Part shown: one piece after another, positions 18,348-26,881 of the stretch
Position numbering within the stretch: position 1 is the first letter of the stretch
Layout of the letters: every line of letters starts with the position of its first letter
Assembly (NCBI RefSeq): GCF_021513135.1
Contig: NZ_CP090980.1
Coordinates: forward strand, 620,001-684,000
Direction: 5' to 3'
DNA length: 64,000 bases
From: Vibrio sp. SS-MA-C1-2
GTDB taxonomy: Bacteria > Pseudomonadota > Gammaproteobacteria > Enterobacterales > Vibrionaceae
Notes under the pieces: model-generated
Seen by the model: only the letters and a program-made list of their open reading frames with translations
What the model was told of the DNA's origin: nothing
Database searches by the model: none
Position numbers and translations under genes: made by a program

Positions 18348-18556
18348 TTTTGTTCCCCGAAACATCAATTTAATTTTCTTAAACGCTCTCCTCCCAAAAT
18401 GAATAATTCGAGTATTGACTCTTAATTTTTTCAAAAATCACCAAAATAAATTTCATTGATAAATGACTCACAGTTATAACATTGGTGTTACACTCTTTTT
18501 TTGAAAAATATTGAACTTATTTGGAAAGAAATTACAGAGTTTACGGGTCTATTGTT

Positions 18557-19063
18557 ATGGATAAACAGAAACGTTATGAAACGCTAGTGAGGGCGTATCA
18601 TAAAGATCTTTATCGCTATGCGTTTTGGCTAGTTAAGGATAAAGCAGTTGCAGAAGATTTAGTTCAAGAAACGTGTTTAAGAGCATGGAAAGCCCTAGAT
18701 TCTTTGACGAGTGAGCAGTCAGCAAAACCTTGGCTTATCACAATTCTTCGTCGTGAGAATGCGAGGCGCTTTGAACGAAAGCAACTTGAATTAGTTGATA
18801 TTGATGATCACCAACAAGATATACGTACTGACGATGACTCTCATCATCAAAATCAATGGTTACAGCAGCAGATTATGAACCTTGATGAGGAGTACCGAGA
18901 GCCGTTATTACTTCAAGTTCTATGTGGCTTTTCTGGGGATGAGATTTCTGATATTTTGAAATTGAATAAAAATACGGTTATGACACGATTATTTAGAGCT
19001 CGGAATCAGATTAAAGATAACTTAAATGAGCGAGCTGAGATTAAGGAGTCCAATAATGGATGA
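18557..19063 (+). CDS. ECF-type RNA polymerase sigma factor
   Basis: 168 residues. Sigma region 2 (about 10-75) carries DLYRYAFWLVKDKAVAEDLV and QETCLRAWKAL; region 4 (about 115-160) carries REPLLLQVLCGFSGDEISDI and TVMTRLFRAR. No additional domain. The ATG at 18557 is favoured over a TTG at 18521 because region 2 begins normally after it. The stop overlaps the start of the anti-sigma gene by 8 bp, so they are translationally coupled. The inducing stress is not evident from the sequence. Confidence 0.9.
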   Translation: MDKQKRYETLVRAYHKDLYRYAFWLVKDKAVAEDLVQETCLRAWKALDSLTSEQSAKPWLITILRRENARRFERKQLELVDIDDHQQDIRTDDDSHHQNQWLQQQIMNLDEEYREPLLLQVLCGFSGDEISDILKLNKNTVMTRLFRARNQIKDNLNERAEIKESNNG

Positions 19064-19862
19064 ATTAGAATTCCGTCGCCTGATATTAGCGGATCCTCAA
19101 AATAAGGATGTAGAATCCCAACAAGCGATAGAGAAGATGTTAGATTTAGATCCGCAAGATTCGAAACCGTTAAAGCATTTCGCTGAATCCACTCGTCAAC
19201 TAGATGAACAGTTAGCTGATGTCATGAACGTCGACGTGCCTGATGAGTTAGCTGATAAGATTTTATTTATGACGGCAGAAAAAGCGGAAACCTTTCAAGA
19301 AAAAGAGCAAAAAAAGGACGCTCCATCAACAAATAATGTTGTTGAGGTTAACTTTACTAAAAAAGCGATGACAATCGCTGCATCAGTCGCATTTGCTATC
19401 GGCTTAGGTGTGGGTCAAATTCACTGGACTCCACTTTTGGTCGGCACTGCTCATGCAAATTTAGCGGATATGGCGACTCAACATGTCTTAGATGAAGAGC
19501 CTTTTGTTGGCCAACTTGATGAAAAAGTGACCATGAGTCAAATTAACAGTAAACTTGAACCCTACGGTTTTCAGTTTACAAAAGATTTTCCGCACCATGT
19601 TTACTTTCTAAACCATTGTAGCTTTGGTGATCAAACCGCATTGCATTTAGTGTTTGAAGGTAAGTACGGTAAGGTCACACTTTTTGTTACTAAAATTGAG
19701 AGCTCAGATATCTCTCGATTTGAGCAAGCGGGTATGCAAGGAGAGATTATGCCTCTTAATGATGCGAGTTTAATTATGCTTGGGGATAAATCAGAAAACC
19801 TTTCGGCAGCAATGACGGAGTTTACATCACTGATTGAATCAAATCATAGTGTAACTTTTTAA
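19056..19862 (+). CDS. DUF3379-type anti-sigma factor
   Basis: 268 residues. A cytoplasmic acidic N-terminal region (about 1-100) would bind the sigma factor; one TM helix (AMTIAASVAFAIGLGVG, about residues 106-123) follows; the C-terminal 145 residues would lie in the periplasm and act as sensor. The layout and the sequence near the membrane segment match the DUF3379 family found beside ECF sigma genes in Vibrio. AAGGAG at 19043-19048 is the ribosome-binding site. Confidence 0.87.
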   Translation: MDELEFRRLILADPQNKDVESQQAIEKMLDLDPQDSKPLKHFAESTRQLDEQLADVMNVDVPDELADKILFMTAEKAETFQEKEQKKDAPSTNNVVEVNFTKKAMTIAASVAFAIGLGVGQIHWTPLLVGTAHANLADMATQHVLDEEPFVGQLDEKVTMSQINSKLEPYGFQFTKDFPHHVYFLNHCSFGDQTALHLVFEGKYGKVTLFVTKIESSDISRFEQAGMQGEIMPLNDASLIMLGDKSENLSAAMTEFTSLIESNHSVTF

Positions 19863-19951
19863 ATCAGAAGCTATTTATCCCTTTCTGTACCGGCAACAGC
19901 CGCTATTTTCACAAAAATTTAATTGTCTTTATCTGTCGTAAGGTAAAACAA

Positions 19952-19994
19952 AAAAAACCACTGATTAATTTGTGATTAATCAGTGGTTTTTTAT
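19952..19994. terminator. Strong bidirectional terminator
   Basis: An 18-base arm (19952-19969, AAAAAACCACTGATTAAT) pairs perfectly with 19975-19992 across the loop TTGTG. A- and T-tracts on both sides serve the anti-sigma gene and the opposite spondin-domain gene. Confidence 0.93.
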
Positions 19995-20036
19995 ATATCC
20001 TTCTTACTTGAAGTTGCTAGGTTGTTGGCTTTATTC
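19995..20036. repeat. ERIC-type repeat, left end only
   Basis: ATATCCTTCTTACTTGAAG then TTGCTAGGTTGTTGGC is one ERIC arm. It runs up to, and slightly into, the 3' end of the spondin-domain gene, whose stop codon is at 20031-20033. Confidence 0.75.
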
Positions 20037-20755
20037 AATTCGTTTAATCGTTAATGTTCCCATTGGGCCATCAAAACGGTCGCCAAACTCAAGAGCAGAT
20101 GTCGATAACTCTTGGTCAGTTAATACTCCTCGATGAACTGAAATGAAACCTTCTGCATTGACACGTTCACTGTTATAACCTTCTCCTCCAGCGGCGGGTA
20201 GTGTTGTACTTGATTCACTATTATATTCGGTACCAGCGTCCCAAGGGGTTAATGAGTAGCTGATCATTTCATCAATGGCTAAGTTTGAGATCATTAGGTT
20301 ATTTTTACCAATAAAGCCATCGTTGGTTGGAAGCAACATGCCGGCTAATGAGAGATAACCTAAGTTATTAGTATCATTAATGGTGACACTATAGCTATCT
20401 GATGGGTCAAAATGATTTGCTCGTGAGTGTGCCGAAAGTTTCTGCGATCCCTCCGCTATTTTCTATGTCGCTCTGTAATCCAGAGACATCACCCCCTTTC
20501 AGCCATCGCCTCAAGGGAGTCTGAGAATGATTCTCCAACAGTGAAATATCCTGTACTGTCATCATGAATGGCGACTGAAACTGCAGCAAACTCTATTCCA
20601 CTGGTTGCGTTAGTTAGTTCGATCTCTAAAGATTGTGCCTGAGACAGTGCTGAAAAAAGAGTGGTGGCAACAAATGAGGTTTTGAGTAATGACTGAGTCA
20701 TTGTTGATTTAGTGAAATGTGCTACTGGTGCTAGTGCAGTTGTTAATATTGACAT
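20031..20755 (-). pseudogene. Spondin-domain secreted protein, broken by two frameshifts
   Basis: Three consecutive frames make one protein of about 240 residues. Frame one: signal peptide and LEIELTNATSGIEFAAVSVA to SDSLEAMAERG; frame two: GDVSGLQSDIENSGGIAETF; frame three: AHSRANHFDPSDSYSV through LSLAGMLLPTNDGFIG to the end. This order matches bacterial spondin_N proteins. Each shift is one extra G: a G5 run near 20500-20504 and a GG near 20434. The start at 20755 has AAGGA upstream. Function of bacterial spondin proteins is unclear; they are exported. Confidence 0.8.
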
Positions 20756-20773
20756 GTTAAGTCCTTCTGACAT

Positions 20774-21253
20774 TGTGTTTGGGTTACATTAGAAGAACGA
20801 GTAATTCAGAATTTAATTTCAAAAAAATTAACTTTTTATTAACCTTACCTCTCCAGATAACAAGATCAATGACAAATGAAATATGTTGGTTATGTAAATA
20901 ACATATTGTATTAAAAGTATTTTAAAATTTATTTATATATGTTTTTTTGAGTGATATTTTTGTGAAACAATCATGAATTAATTTCATTTTATGTATGATG
21001 ACTGAAAAGGTAATTGAAAAAACTGCGCTGAATGGAGAGTCAGGAGTATGGAGATAGGGTTACAAATTTGGGGCGGTGGATTTTATTTTATGAGTTTTAT
21101 AAAAACCTGAACAGTTTAAGAGACTTAGTTAAGAGAAGATAATTTTTGTTGCAGTCTAACGAATTCAAAGCATTACTATAATGCTGCGTTAATTTTACCG
21201 CACTAACTGCCAACTGCGTGGTTTTAACTGTTCGTTAAATATAAAGGTAAAAT
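20774..21253. other. Intergenic region, no gene seen
   Basis: About 480 bp of AT-rich sequence between divergent genes. No ERIC copy, RNA gene or clear operator recognised. AAAGGTAAAAT precedes the nucleotidyltransferase start. Confidence 0.45.
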
Positions 21254-22048
21254 ATGAAATATCCTAAAACTCTCCCAGCAACGCATAAAACGCTTTTAGA
21301 TCGAATTATTTATGTTTTACAACAAGATCCAAGAGTCGTCGGTATTGGTGCAAGTGGTTCTTATGCGACAGACACACTTGATAAATACAGTGATCTAGAT
21401 TTAGTCATTGCGATTAAGCCTGAGCAGTTTGATACTATTATGAATGAACGTTTTGCAATTGTTGATAGCATTGAAGGGAAAATCGCAGCCTTTACCGGTG
21501 AGCATGTGGGAGAACCACGGTTAGTCATTGCTCTTTATGCACCAGATGCCATCCATGTCGATTTTAAATTTGTCTCGTTACCTGATGCCGTTATTCGTGT
21601 TGATGATACCAAAGTGCTTTGGGAACGAGGAACATTACTCTCTGACACATTCAAAACCATGGATGCAAAATACCCTCAACCTGACCCGCAATGGATTGAA
21701 GATCGTTTTTGGATTTGGACACATTACGCGACGACTAAAATTGCCTGTGGTGAGTATTTTGAAGCACTGGAGTTTTTATCTTTTATTCGTACCGTGGTTC
21801 TTTCTCCGCTAGCATTAAAACAAGCGAAGCTGACCCCGTCAGGTGTGCGTAAAATTGAGAATCGCTTACCTGACTTCAGTAAAAAACTGGAATTAACTGT
21901 AGCAAAACCAAAAAAGGTAGAACTTATATTTGCACTTAAACAGTGTATTGAGATCTATTTAGCATTAAGAGAACAAGAAGTGATCGAAAAGAATCTTGAA
22001 GCACAAGCCTTGTGTTTGCAATACTTTGACAATGATACTCATCAGTAG
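21254..22048 (+). CDS. Nucleotidyltransferase-domain protein
   Basis: 264 residues. The N-terminal minimal nucleotidyltransferase fold has GSYATDTLDKYSDLDLV, the G-S...D-x-D pattern that binds metal and nucleotide, with a third acidic residue likely in HVDFKFV. A helical C-terminal half (about 140-260) resembles that of aminoglycoside or lincosamide nucleotidyltransferases. Substrate unknown; it could modify a small molecule. Stands alone, followed by a terminator. Not a toxin-antitoxin MNT on its own, as no HEPN partner is adjacent. Confidence 0.75.
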   Translation: MKYPKTLPATHKTLLDRIIYVLQQDPRVVGIGASGSYATDTLDKYSDLDLVIAIKPEQFDTIMNERFAIVDSIEGKIAAFTGEHVGEPRLVIALYAPDAIHVDFKFVSLPDAVIRVDDTKVLWERGTLLSDTFKTMDAKYPQPDPQWIEDRFWIWTHYATTKIACGEYFEALEFLSFIRTVVLSPLALKQAKLTPSGVRKIENRLPDFSKKLELTVAKPKKVELIFALKQCIEIYLALREQEVIEKNLEAQALCLQYFDNDTHQ

Positions 22049-22056
22049 ACGTTGTT

Positions 22057-22082
22057 AGGGGCATATTATTGCCCCTTTTTTA
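22057..22082. terminator. Terminator between convergent genes
   Basis: GGGGCA (22058-22063) pairs with TGCCCC (22070-22075), followed by TTTTTT. It overlaps the stop codon region of the AraC gene. Confidence 0.8.
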
Positions 22083-22928
22083 ATTAGAGATTGAGTTTAC
22101 TCCACCATAGGTATCAATGGTTAATCCACGTTCTTTTTCATAGGTTTTTGGAGTGAAGCCGAGTTGTTTCTTCAGGTATCTGATTAAATGAGGTTGATCG
22201 CTAAATCCAAATTTCAATGCAATTTCTGTCCAATGTAAATCGCTAGACTCTCGCTGGTAGAGATACTCCAACATTGCCTCTAATCGCTTCATGGATTGAC
22301 ATTGTTTAAGTGTTAACCCCGTTACTTTCTGAAAGCTTCTTTCGATTGTTCTTTGTGAGCAATGAAGCTGTTTGCCGAGATCTGAAATAATAATTTCATC
22401 TAAATACGCTAGCGCCGCTCGTGTAATTTTGCTGTGTTGATCCTCATGGGACTCTTTAAACCAAGGAGCGAATAAAGCATCAAGTTGCTCCACACACTGT
22501 ATTGGTTTTTGTCGCGCCAGTTCAATTAAAGTGCTCTCATTAAAACCTAGTTGCTTTAATCGCCCAGATGCTTTTATCGTTTCGATATTATCAAGCTCTA
22601 ATGGTCGTTTAGATAAATCAGATAAGCTATAGAGCGCACCAATATGAAACTTGACTCCAAGATGCACAAAAGGGTTGGAATGATCTAACTCGAACGTTTG
22701 TTGATGTGGATATAGCCAGTGGCTACCTTGACCAGTGATAAACGTCGAATTCAAACGATAGCAATAGGCTTGATCCGCTGGAGAAATAATTAAATGAGCA
22801 GATGGATCGGGGTTAAGTTTTGGGAATTGATAAGTCTCTGAGTTTGAGTCTTTTTCGATCAACCAATAACATTCGATATATTTCGCTATATAGGCAGATT
22901 GTGGCGGTTGGATCCAATGAATCATCAT
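22080..22928 (-). CDS. AraC family transcriptional regulator
   Basis: 282 residues. The C-terminal pair of helix-turn-helix motifs (about 170-270) is typical: LGKQLHCSQRTIERSFQKVT and IALKFGFSDQPHLIRYLKKQ followed by LGFTPKTY. The N-terminal 150 residues are a DUF6597-like effector domain with PDPSAHLIISPADQAY. It follows the MarR gene by 51 bp on the same strand, so the two regulators may be one operon. AAGAGAG precedes the ATG pair; the first ATG was used. Confidence 0.88.
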   Translation of the reverse strand: MMIHWIQPPQSAYIAKYIECYWLIEKDSNSETYQFPKLNPDPSAHLIISPADQAYCYRLNSTFITGQGSHWLYPHQQTFELDHSNPFVHLGVKFHIGALYSLSDLSKRPLELDNIETIKASGRLKQLGFNESTLIELARQKPIQCVEQLDALFAPWFKESHEDQHSKITRAALAYLDEIIISDLGKQLHCSQRTIERSFQKVTGLTLKQCQSMKRLEAMLEYLYQRESSDLHWTEIALKFGFSDQPHLIRYLKKQLGFTPKTYEKERGLTIDTYGGVNSISN

Positions 22929-22979
22929 TTACTCTCTTTGTTTCTTATTTTATACCCTTTAAGCTTAAATCAATATCGA

Positions 22980-23480
22980 TTACTTGATTAACTTTACGAG
23001 TAATCCATCGAGTTGTTGTTGTTCTTGTTTTGAAAGTGGAGAGAGATAGTGTTGTTCATAACTTAATTGTTGTTGTAATAATCGCTCAACTAATACTTTC
23101 CCAGAGTCGGTTAATTGAACCAACTTACTGCGTTTGTCTACTTCATTGGTTAGTCGTTGGATATACTCTAATTTCTCTAAACGATAAAGGACTTTTGTTA
23201 AACCACCTGAACTAAAAAGTAGGGAGTGGCTAATTTCTGTTGGTGTGAGGATATAAGGTTTTGGGCTCCGTCTTAATGCCGATAATACCCCAAAATCTGC
23301 TCGTTGTAGTCCTTGTGCTTCACTGGATGATTCAAGCTGTTGACTGAGATCTTGATAAACACGAACGATGCGGAAAATAGCAGGAGAGATCTCACTTTCT
23401 ATTTCCGGCCAGTTATCTTTAAACATCGATAAGATTACTTCGACAGATTCTTGATTTTGGTGACTCATAGTAAAATCCAT
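22980..23480 (-). CDS. MarR family transcriptional regulator
   Basis: 166 residues. The winged-helix core (about 55-130) has LGVLSALRRSPKPYIL-like helices, EISHSLLFSSGGLTKVLYRL as recognition helix and RLTNEVDKRSKLVQLTDSG as the wing. Divergent from the Bcr/CflA efflux gene, with three copies of a shared palindrome in the gap (23497-23508, 23616-23627, 23645-23656); this strongly suggests that it represses both itself and the pump. A second ATG four codons in (23468) is an equally possible start. Confidence 0.88.
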   Translation of the reverse strand: MDFTMSHQNQESVEVILSMFKDNWPEIESEISPAIFRIVRVYQDLSQQLESSSEAQGLQRADFGVLSALRRSPKPYILTPTEISHSLLFSSGGLTKVLYRLEKLEYIQRLTNEVDKRSKLVQLTDSGKVLVERLLQQQLSYEQHYLSPLSKQEQQQLDGLLVKLIK

Positions 23481-23496
23481 TTTTTAATTTATTTGT

Positions 23497-23508
23497 GTTT
23501 CTTGAAAG
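23497..23508. promoter_or_regulatory. Candidate MarR operator, marR-proximal copy
   Basis: GTTTCTTGAAAG, a near copy (10 of 12) of the perfect palindrome CTTTCTAGAAAG found in front of the efflux gene. It is 16 bp upstream of the MarR start codon, a fitting place for autoregulation. Confidence 0.55.
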
Positions 23509-23615
23509 ATTATTTCAGCTATATCGATTTTTTCCAATATTTTCTTGCGTATTACATTCTGCTCAGCAATAACATTATACAAATTGTGTATATCTCGTCA
23601 TTATTAAATATTATC

Positions 23616-23656
23616 TTGCTGGAAAGAGATCTTTAAACTAATATCTTTCTAGAAAG
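23616..23656. promoter_or_regulatory. Candidate MarR operator pair in front of the efflux gene
   Basis: CTTGCTGGAAAG (23616-23627) and the perfect palindrome CTTTCTAGAAAG (23645-23656) lie 29 bp apart centre to centre, close to three helical turns on the same DNA face. The second is 17 bp before the ATG at 23674. Confidence 0.6.
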
Positions 23657-23673
23657 CTAAATAAGGAAATTTT

Positions 23674-24885
23674 ATGTCAAGTCAATCCACAATACAAATC
23701 CCAATGAGGTTAGTGCTACTTCTCGCGTCCATTTTTGCATTAAGCCCATATGCGATAGATAGTTACCTTCCTGCCATTCCGATTATTTCTCAACATTTGA
23801 ATGTAGAAACCGCACAAGTCTCCATTACAGTGAGTATCTATGTGTTGGGATTGGCCGTTGGACAACTTTTTGGTGGCCCGCTTTCTGATCGTTATGGTCG
23901 ACGTAGCGTGGTTGTGTCAGGGTTAATATTTTTTGCTCTCTGTAGTTACGTTATTTCAAATGTCCATCAACTTGAATCTCTTTGGTTCTGGCGTTTAATG
24001 CAATCTATTGGTGGCGGTATGGCTGTGGTTTGCGTGCCTGCTATTATTCGTGACCATGCAAAAGGAAGAGAAGCTGCTCAATTATTTTCATTTATTACGT
24101 TGATTATGATGGTTGCGCCTTCGATTGCTCCCTCTATAGGGACACTAATTTTAAAAACAGCGGGTTGGGAGTGGATCTTTATTTCAATGAGCGTTGTGTC
24201 ATTTTCTATTGCGCTATTAACATTAAAAATCATGCCCAAGCCGATTAAATCGGATAAAAAAGAAAAGTCTGCAACGGGGGGCTTTAGAGAGGTGATGAAA
24301 GTAAAATCAGCGATGTATCTATTGATCTCTCATGCACTCTCTTATTCGACATTAGTGATATTTATTACCAATGCTTCTTTTGTTTACATGATTCATTTTG
24401 GTACGACAGAAGAGATGTTCTCAATGTTGTTTATGGCAAATGTCGTTGGGATAGTCTTTGTTAATCGCCTAAATAGTTTTTTATTAAGAAAGCATGAGCC
24501 TGAAACGCTTTTTCATTCATTTTTGATCCTACAATTGGCCGGTGGCGTGATTGTTTTAGCCACGGTACTCTTTTTCCCTGAAAGTATTTTCCTCACTGCC
24601 ACGGGCTTTGTGATGATCATTGCTTCTGCAGGTGGAACACTATCAAATTCAAATGTCTGTTATATGAAGCACTTTGGTCAAAATAGTGGAACAGCCGCCG
24701 CTTTATTAGGTTGTAGTCAGTATACGTTAGGTGCGACCATTAGTGCGATAACAGCATTACTCGCAACGGAGTCTTTGTGGCCTATTGCTATTATGGTTTT
24801 GCTTTGTACGGTCTTGTCGATATTCTTTGGCTACAAAAGTAAGCAGCATGATTTAACTCATCCAGCAGAAACCGCAGCCGTTTAA
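23674..24885 (+). CDS. Bcr/CflA family multidrug efflux MFS transporter
   Basis: 403 residues with 12 TM helices. The MFS motif A is GGPLSDRYGRRSVVVSG after TM2; SPYAIDSYLPAIPIISQHL in TM1 and VPAIIRDHAKGREAAQLFS after TM4 are typical of drug:H+ antiporter-1 Bcr/CflA members. It exports small drugs or dipeptides. Divergent from the MarR gene and preceded by two palindromes, so likely derepressed by a MarR ligand. AAGGAAAT lies before the ATG. Confidence 0.92.
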   Translation: MSSQSTIQIPMRLVLLLASIFALSPYAIDSYLPAIPIISQHLNVETAQVSITVSIYVLGLAVGQLFGGPLSDRYGRRSVVVSGLIFFALCSYVISNVHQLESLWFWRLMQSIGGGMAVVCVPAIIRDHAKGREAAQLFSFITLIMMVAPSIAPSIGTLILKTAGWEWIFISMSVVSFSIALLTLKIMPKPIKSDKKEKSATGGFREVMKVKSAMYLLISHALSYSTLVIFITNASFVYMIHFGTTEEMFSMLFMANVVGIVFVNRLNSFLLRKHEPETLFHSFLILQLAGGVIVLATVLFFPESIFLTATGFVMIIASAGGTLSNSNVCYMKHFGQNSGTAAALLGCSQYTLGATISAITALLATESLWPIAIMVLLCTVLSIFFGYKSKQHDLTHPAETAAV

Positions 24886-24891
24886 TTGATA

Positions 24892-24932
24892 AAAAGGATC
24901 GTTGTTAATATATAATCACAACGATCCTATTG
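24892..24932. terminator. Hairpin between convergent efflux and OYE genes
   Basis: AGGATCGTTGT (24895-24905) pairs perfectly with ACAACGATCCT (24918-24928). A-rich left and T-rich right flanks make it a plausible bidirectional terminator. Confidence 0.75.
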
Positions 24933-24958
24933 ATTATTTCCGTACCTTTAAACTGAAA

Positions 24959-26029
24959 TTATTGATCCATATATGGGTAATCAATATAACCTTTTGCTCC
25001 AGGAACATAGAAGGTTGTTGGATCGGGGTCGTTTAATGTTGCACCTGCTTGGAAGCGCTCAACCAAATCTGGATTCGCAATGTAAGGAACACCAAATGCG
25101 ACGGCATCCACTTGTCCCGTTTTAATTGCTTCATTAGCTTCAGCTTCTGAGTAACCCATATTCGTGATTAAGTTACCTTTATAAGCAGCTCTGACAGGTG
25201 ATACAATATCACCAGACTGCTCACCTAAGAAATCGGCGCGCATTAAATGCAGATATGCAAGATTATAATGGTTAAGTTTCTCCGCTAACCAGCTATACAA
25301 ACCAATAGGGTCACTATCCAGCATGCTGTTGAAGCTGTTTAAAGGCGAAAGGCGAAGACCGACTTTATCATTACCCCAAACATCGATAACGGCTTCGAGC
25401 ACCTCAAATAGGAAACGTGCTCGATTATCTCTGCTGCCACCATATTCATCGCTGCGTTTATTGCTTCCATTACGTAAGAATTGATCAATAAGGTAACCAT
25501 TCGCACCATGGACTTCAACACCATCAAACCCTGCCGCTTTGGCATTGATAGCTGCCTGCTTAAAACCTTCGATAATGACTGGGATCTCATTGAGTTCTAA
25601 CGCGCGAGGAACGGTATAGTCCACCTTACCTTCAGGGGTGTGAACCTGATCATTGGTAATCGCTAGTGCTGAAGGTGCAACAGGAATGTTTCCGTCATTT
25701 AATGCAGGGTGACACGCTCGTCCACCATGCCAAATTTGAAGAACAATTTTTCCGTTTTTTGCGTGGACCGCATCGGTCACTTTTTTCCAGCCATCGATTT
25801 GATCTTGATTATAAATTCCAGGCTCAGCTTGAAAAGCGCTGCAACCTTCCATTGCCATGGTTGCTTCAGCGATTAATAATCCAGAGCTAGCTCGTTGTGC
25901 ATAATGCTCTGCCATCATCTCATTCGGAATGTGGCCTGCAGATGCTCGAGCTCGAGTCAATGGTGCCATGACAATACGGTTGTTTAACTCTAAAGAGCCG
26001 AGTTGTAATGGACTAAATAATGTACTCAT
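24959..26029 (-). CDS. Old yellow enzyme family alkene reductase (NemA-like)
   Basis: 356 residues, FMN-dependent TIM barrel. N-terminal NRIVMAPLTRARA is the FMN-binding strand; IWHGGRACHPALN and VEVHGANGYLIDQFLRNGSN with RSDEYGGSRDNRARF are the family signatures. It reduces activated C=C bonds and nitro compounds with NAD(P)H. GGAG precedes the ATG, but a 21-bp perfect inverted repeat lies directly upstream. Convergent with the MFS pump. Confidence 0.93.
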   Translation of the reverse strand: MSTLFSPLQLGSLELNNRIVMAPLTRARASAGHIPNEMMAEHYAQRASSGLLIAEATMAMEGCSAFQAEPGIYNQDQIDGWKKVTDAVHAKNGKIVLQIWHGGRACHPALNDGNIPVAPSALAITNDQVHTPEGKVDYTVPRALELNEIPVIIEGFKQAAINAKAAGFDGVEVHGANGYLIDQFLRNGSNKRSDEYGGSRDNRARFLFEVLEAVIDVWGNDKVGLRLSPLNSFNSMLDSDPIGLYSWLAEKLNHYNLAYLHLMRADFLGEQSGDIVSPVRAAYKGNLITNMGYSEAEANEAIKTGQVDAVAFGVPYIANPDLVERFQAGATLNDPDPTTFYVPGAKGYIDYPYMDQ

Positions 26030-26041
26030 TTTTTCTCCAGT

Positions 26042-26131
26042 TTGTATTTAAGCTATTTTTACTTTTATAAATATAGGTAAAAATAGCTTAAATACAATTG
26101 TCGTTGGGGAAAATACAATTGTCATTGGAGA
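26042..26131 (-). promoter_or_regulatory. Palindrome and tandem repeats in front of the alkene reductase gene
   Basis: A perfect 21-base inverted repeat (26042-26062 with 26077-26097) encloses a 14-base AT-rich loop with TATA-like sequence. Its right arm runs into two 21-bp tandem repeats (26090-26110 and 26111-26131, two differences), each holding the palindrome ACAATTGT. Together they look like stacked operator sites over the promoter or 5' leader. The regulator is not identified. Confidence 0.6.
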
Positions 26132-26183
26132 ATAAACGCAGTCAACAACTTCAAGTTAGAAGGGGGGAGCAGGGGGCATTGCT

Positions 26184-26212
26184 GGCAAATCAGCAGTGCT
26201 TGCTGATCTGCC
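26184..26212 (-). terminator. Possible terminator hairpin
   Basis: GGCAAATCAGCA (26184-26195) pairs with TGCTGATCTGCC (26201-26212) with one mismatch, loop GTGCT. No T-tract in the minus direction, so it may only protect the 3' end of the gene at 26225. An ERIC-like remnant (TCAACAACTTCAAGTTAGAAG) lies just before it at about 26141-26161. Confidence 0.4.
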
Positions 26213-26224
26213 ATTAATATCAAA

Positions 26225-26773
26225 TTATTTACAGCTTATCTTGTTCATTTCAGTCATTGCGTGATTATATTTGTCTAAAGGTTGCTGGATAACCGTAGGT
26301 TGAGTCAGAAGCTCATTAAAGGCGGTGCGTAACGCATAATTGTCATTTTTTTCTGACTCTTGACGATAAGCAAACTCCTTTGTAGCAAGGTTAGTTAATG
26401 GCGTGTCACCTTCAGAAAGGACTTTAATTTGCGATTGAGAAAGTGTTAACCAAGATTCAACACTTTTATTGGTGTTAACCTTTTCTGGTTGATTAACTAA
26501 ATAGTAAGCGACGGCTTCTTTATTCAGGGTAAAATGATTGACGCGTCCTTGGTAAAAAGCATCACCGATTTGTTTTAGGTTTGAGTCATGATTAACGGCG
26601 ATTTTAACCAGATCTTGATACCAAGTTAAGGATGCATCGACATACTGGCTATATTTATCGGCAAAGCACTGCTGTTTTGTCGATAATGTAGAGCTTTCCG
26701 TAGCGGATGCAGATGACGCCGTAAAGGTGAAAAATGTAACTAATGCAACAGATAATACTGATTTGCGAAGCAT
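26225..26773 (-). CDS. Periplasmic protein of unknown function
   Basis: 182 residues. Residues 1-24 are a Sec signal peptide (hydrophobic VLSVALVTFFTFTA, cleavage near ASA-TE). The mature part is helical and polar, with two cysteines (KQQCFADKYS near the start and ISCK at the very end) that could form a disulfide tying the two ends. I do not recognise the family and no neighbour suggests a role. Confidence 0.7.
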   Translation of the reverse strand: MLRKSVLSVALVTFFTFTASSASATESSTLSTKQQCFADKYSQYVDASLTWYQDLVKIAVNHDSNLKQIGDAFYQGRVNHFTLNKEAVAYYLVNQPEKVNTNKSVESWLTLSQSQIKVLSEGDTPLTNLATKEFAYRQESEKNDNYALRTAFNELLTQPTVIQQPLDKYNHAMTEMNKISCK

Positions 26774-26881
26774 AACTTATCCTTAAGTCTTGAATTTTAA
26801 AAATGCTGCATTAATTGTAACTTGAATGATAATAAAAACAAAAAGATTATTAACGATAAAGTGATCAAGTCTAATTTAAAT

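Noticed and set aside
21254-22048. Toxin-antitoxin (MNT/HEPN) system
   Set aside because: A nucleotidyltransferase fold is present but no HEPN partner gene is adjacent, and the protein is larger than an MNT antitoxin.
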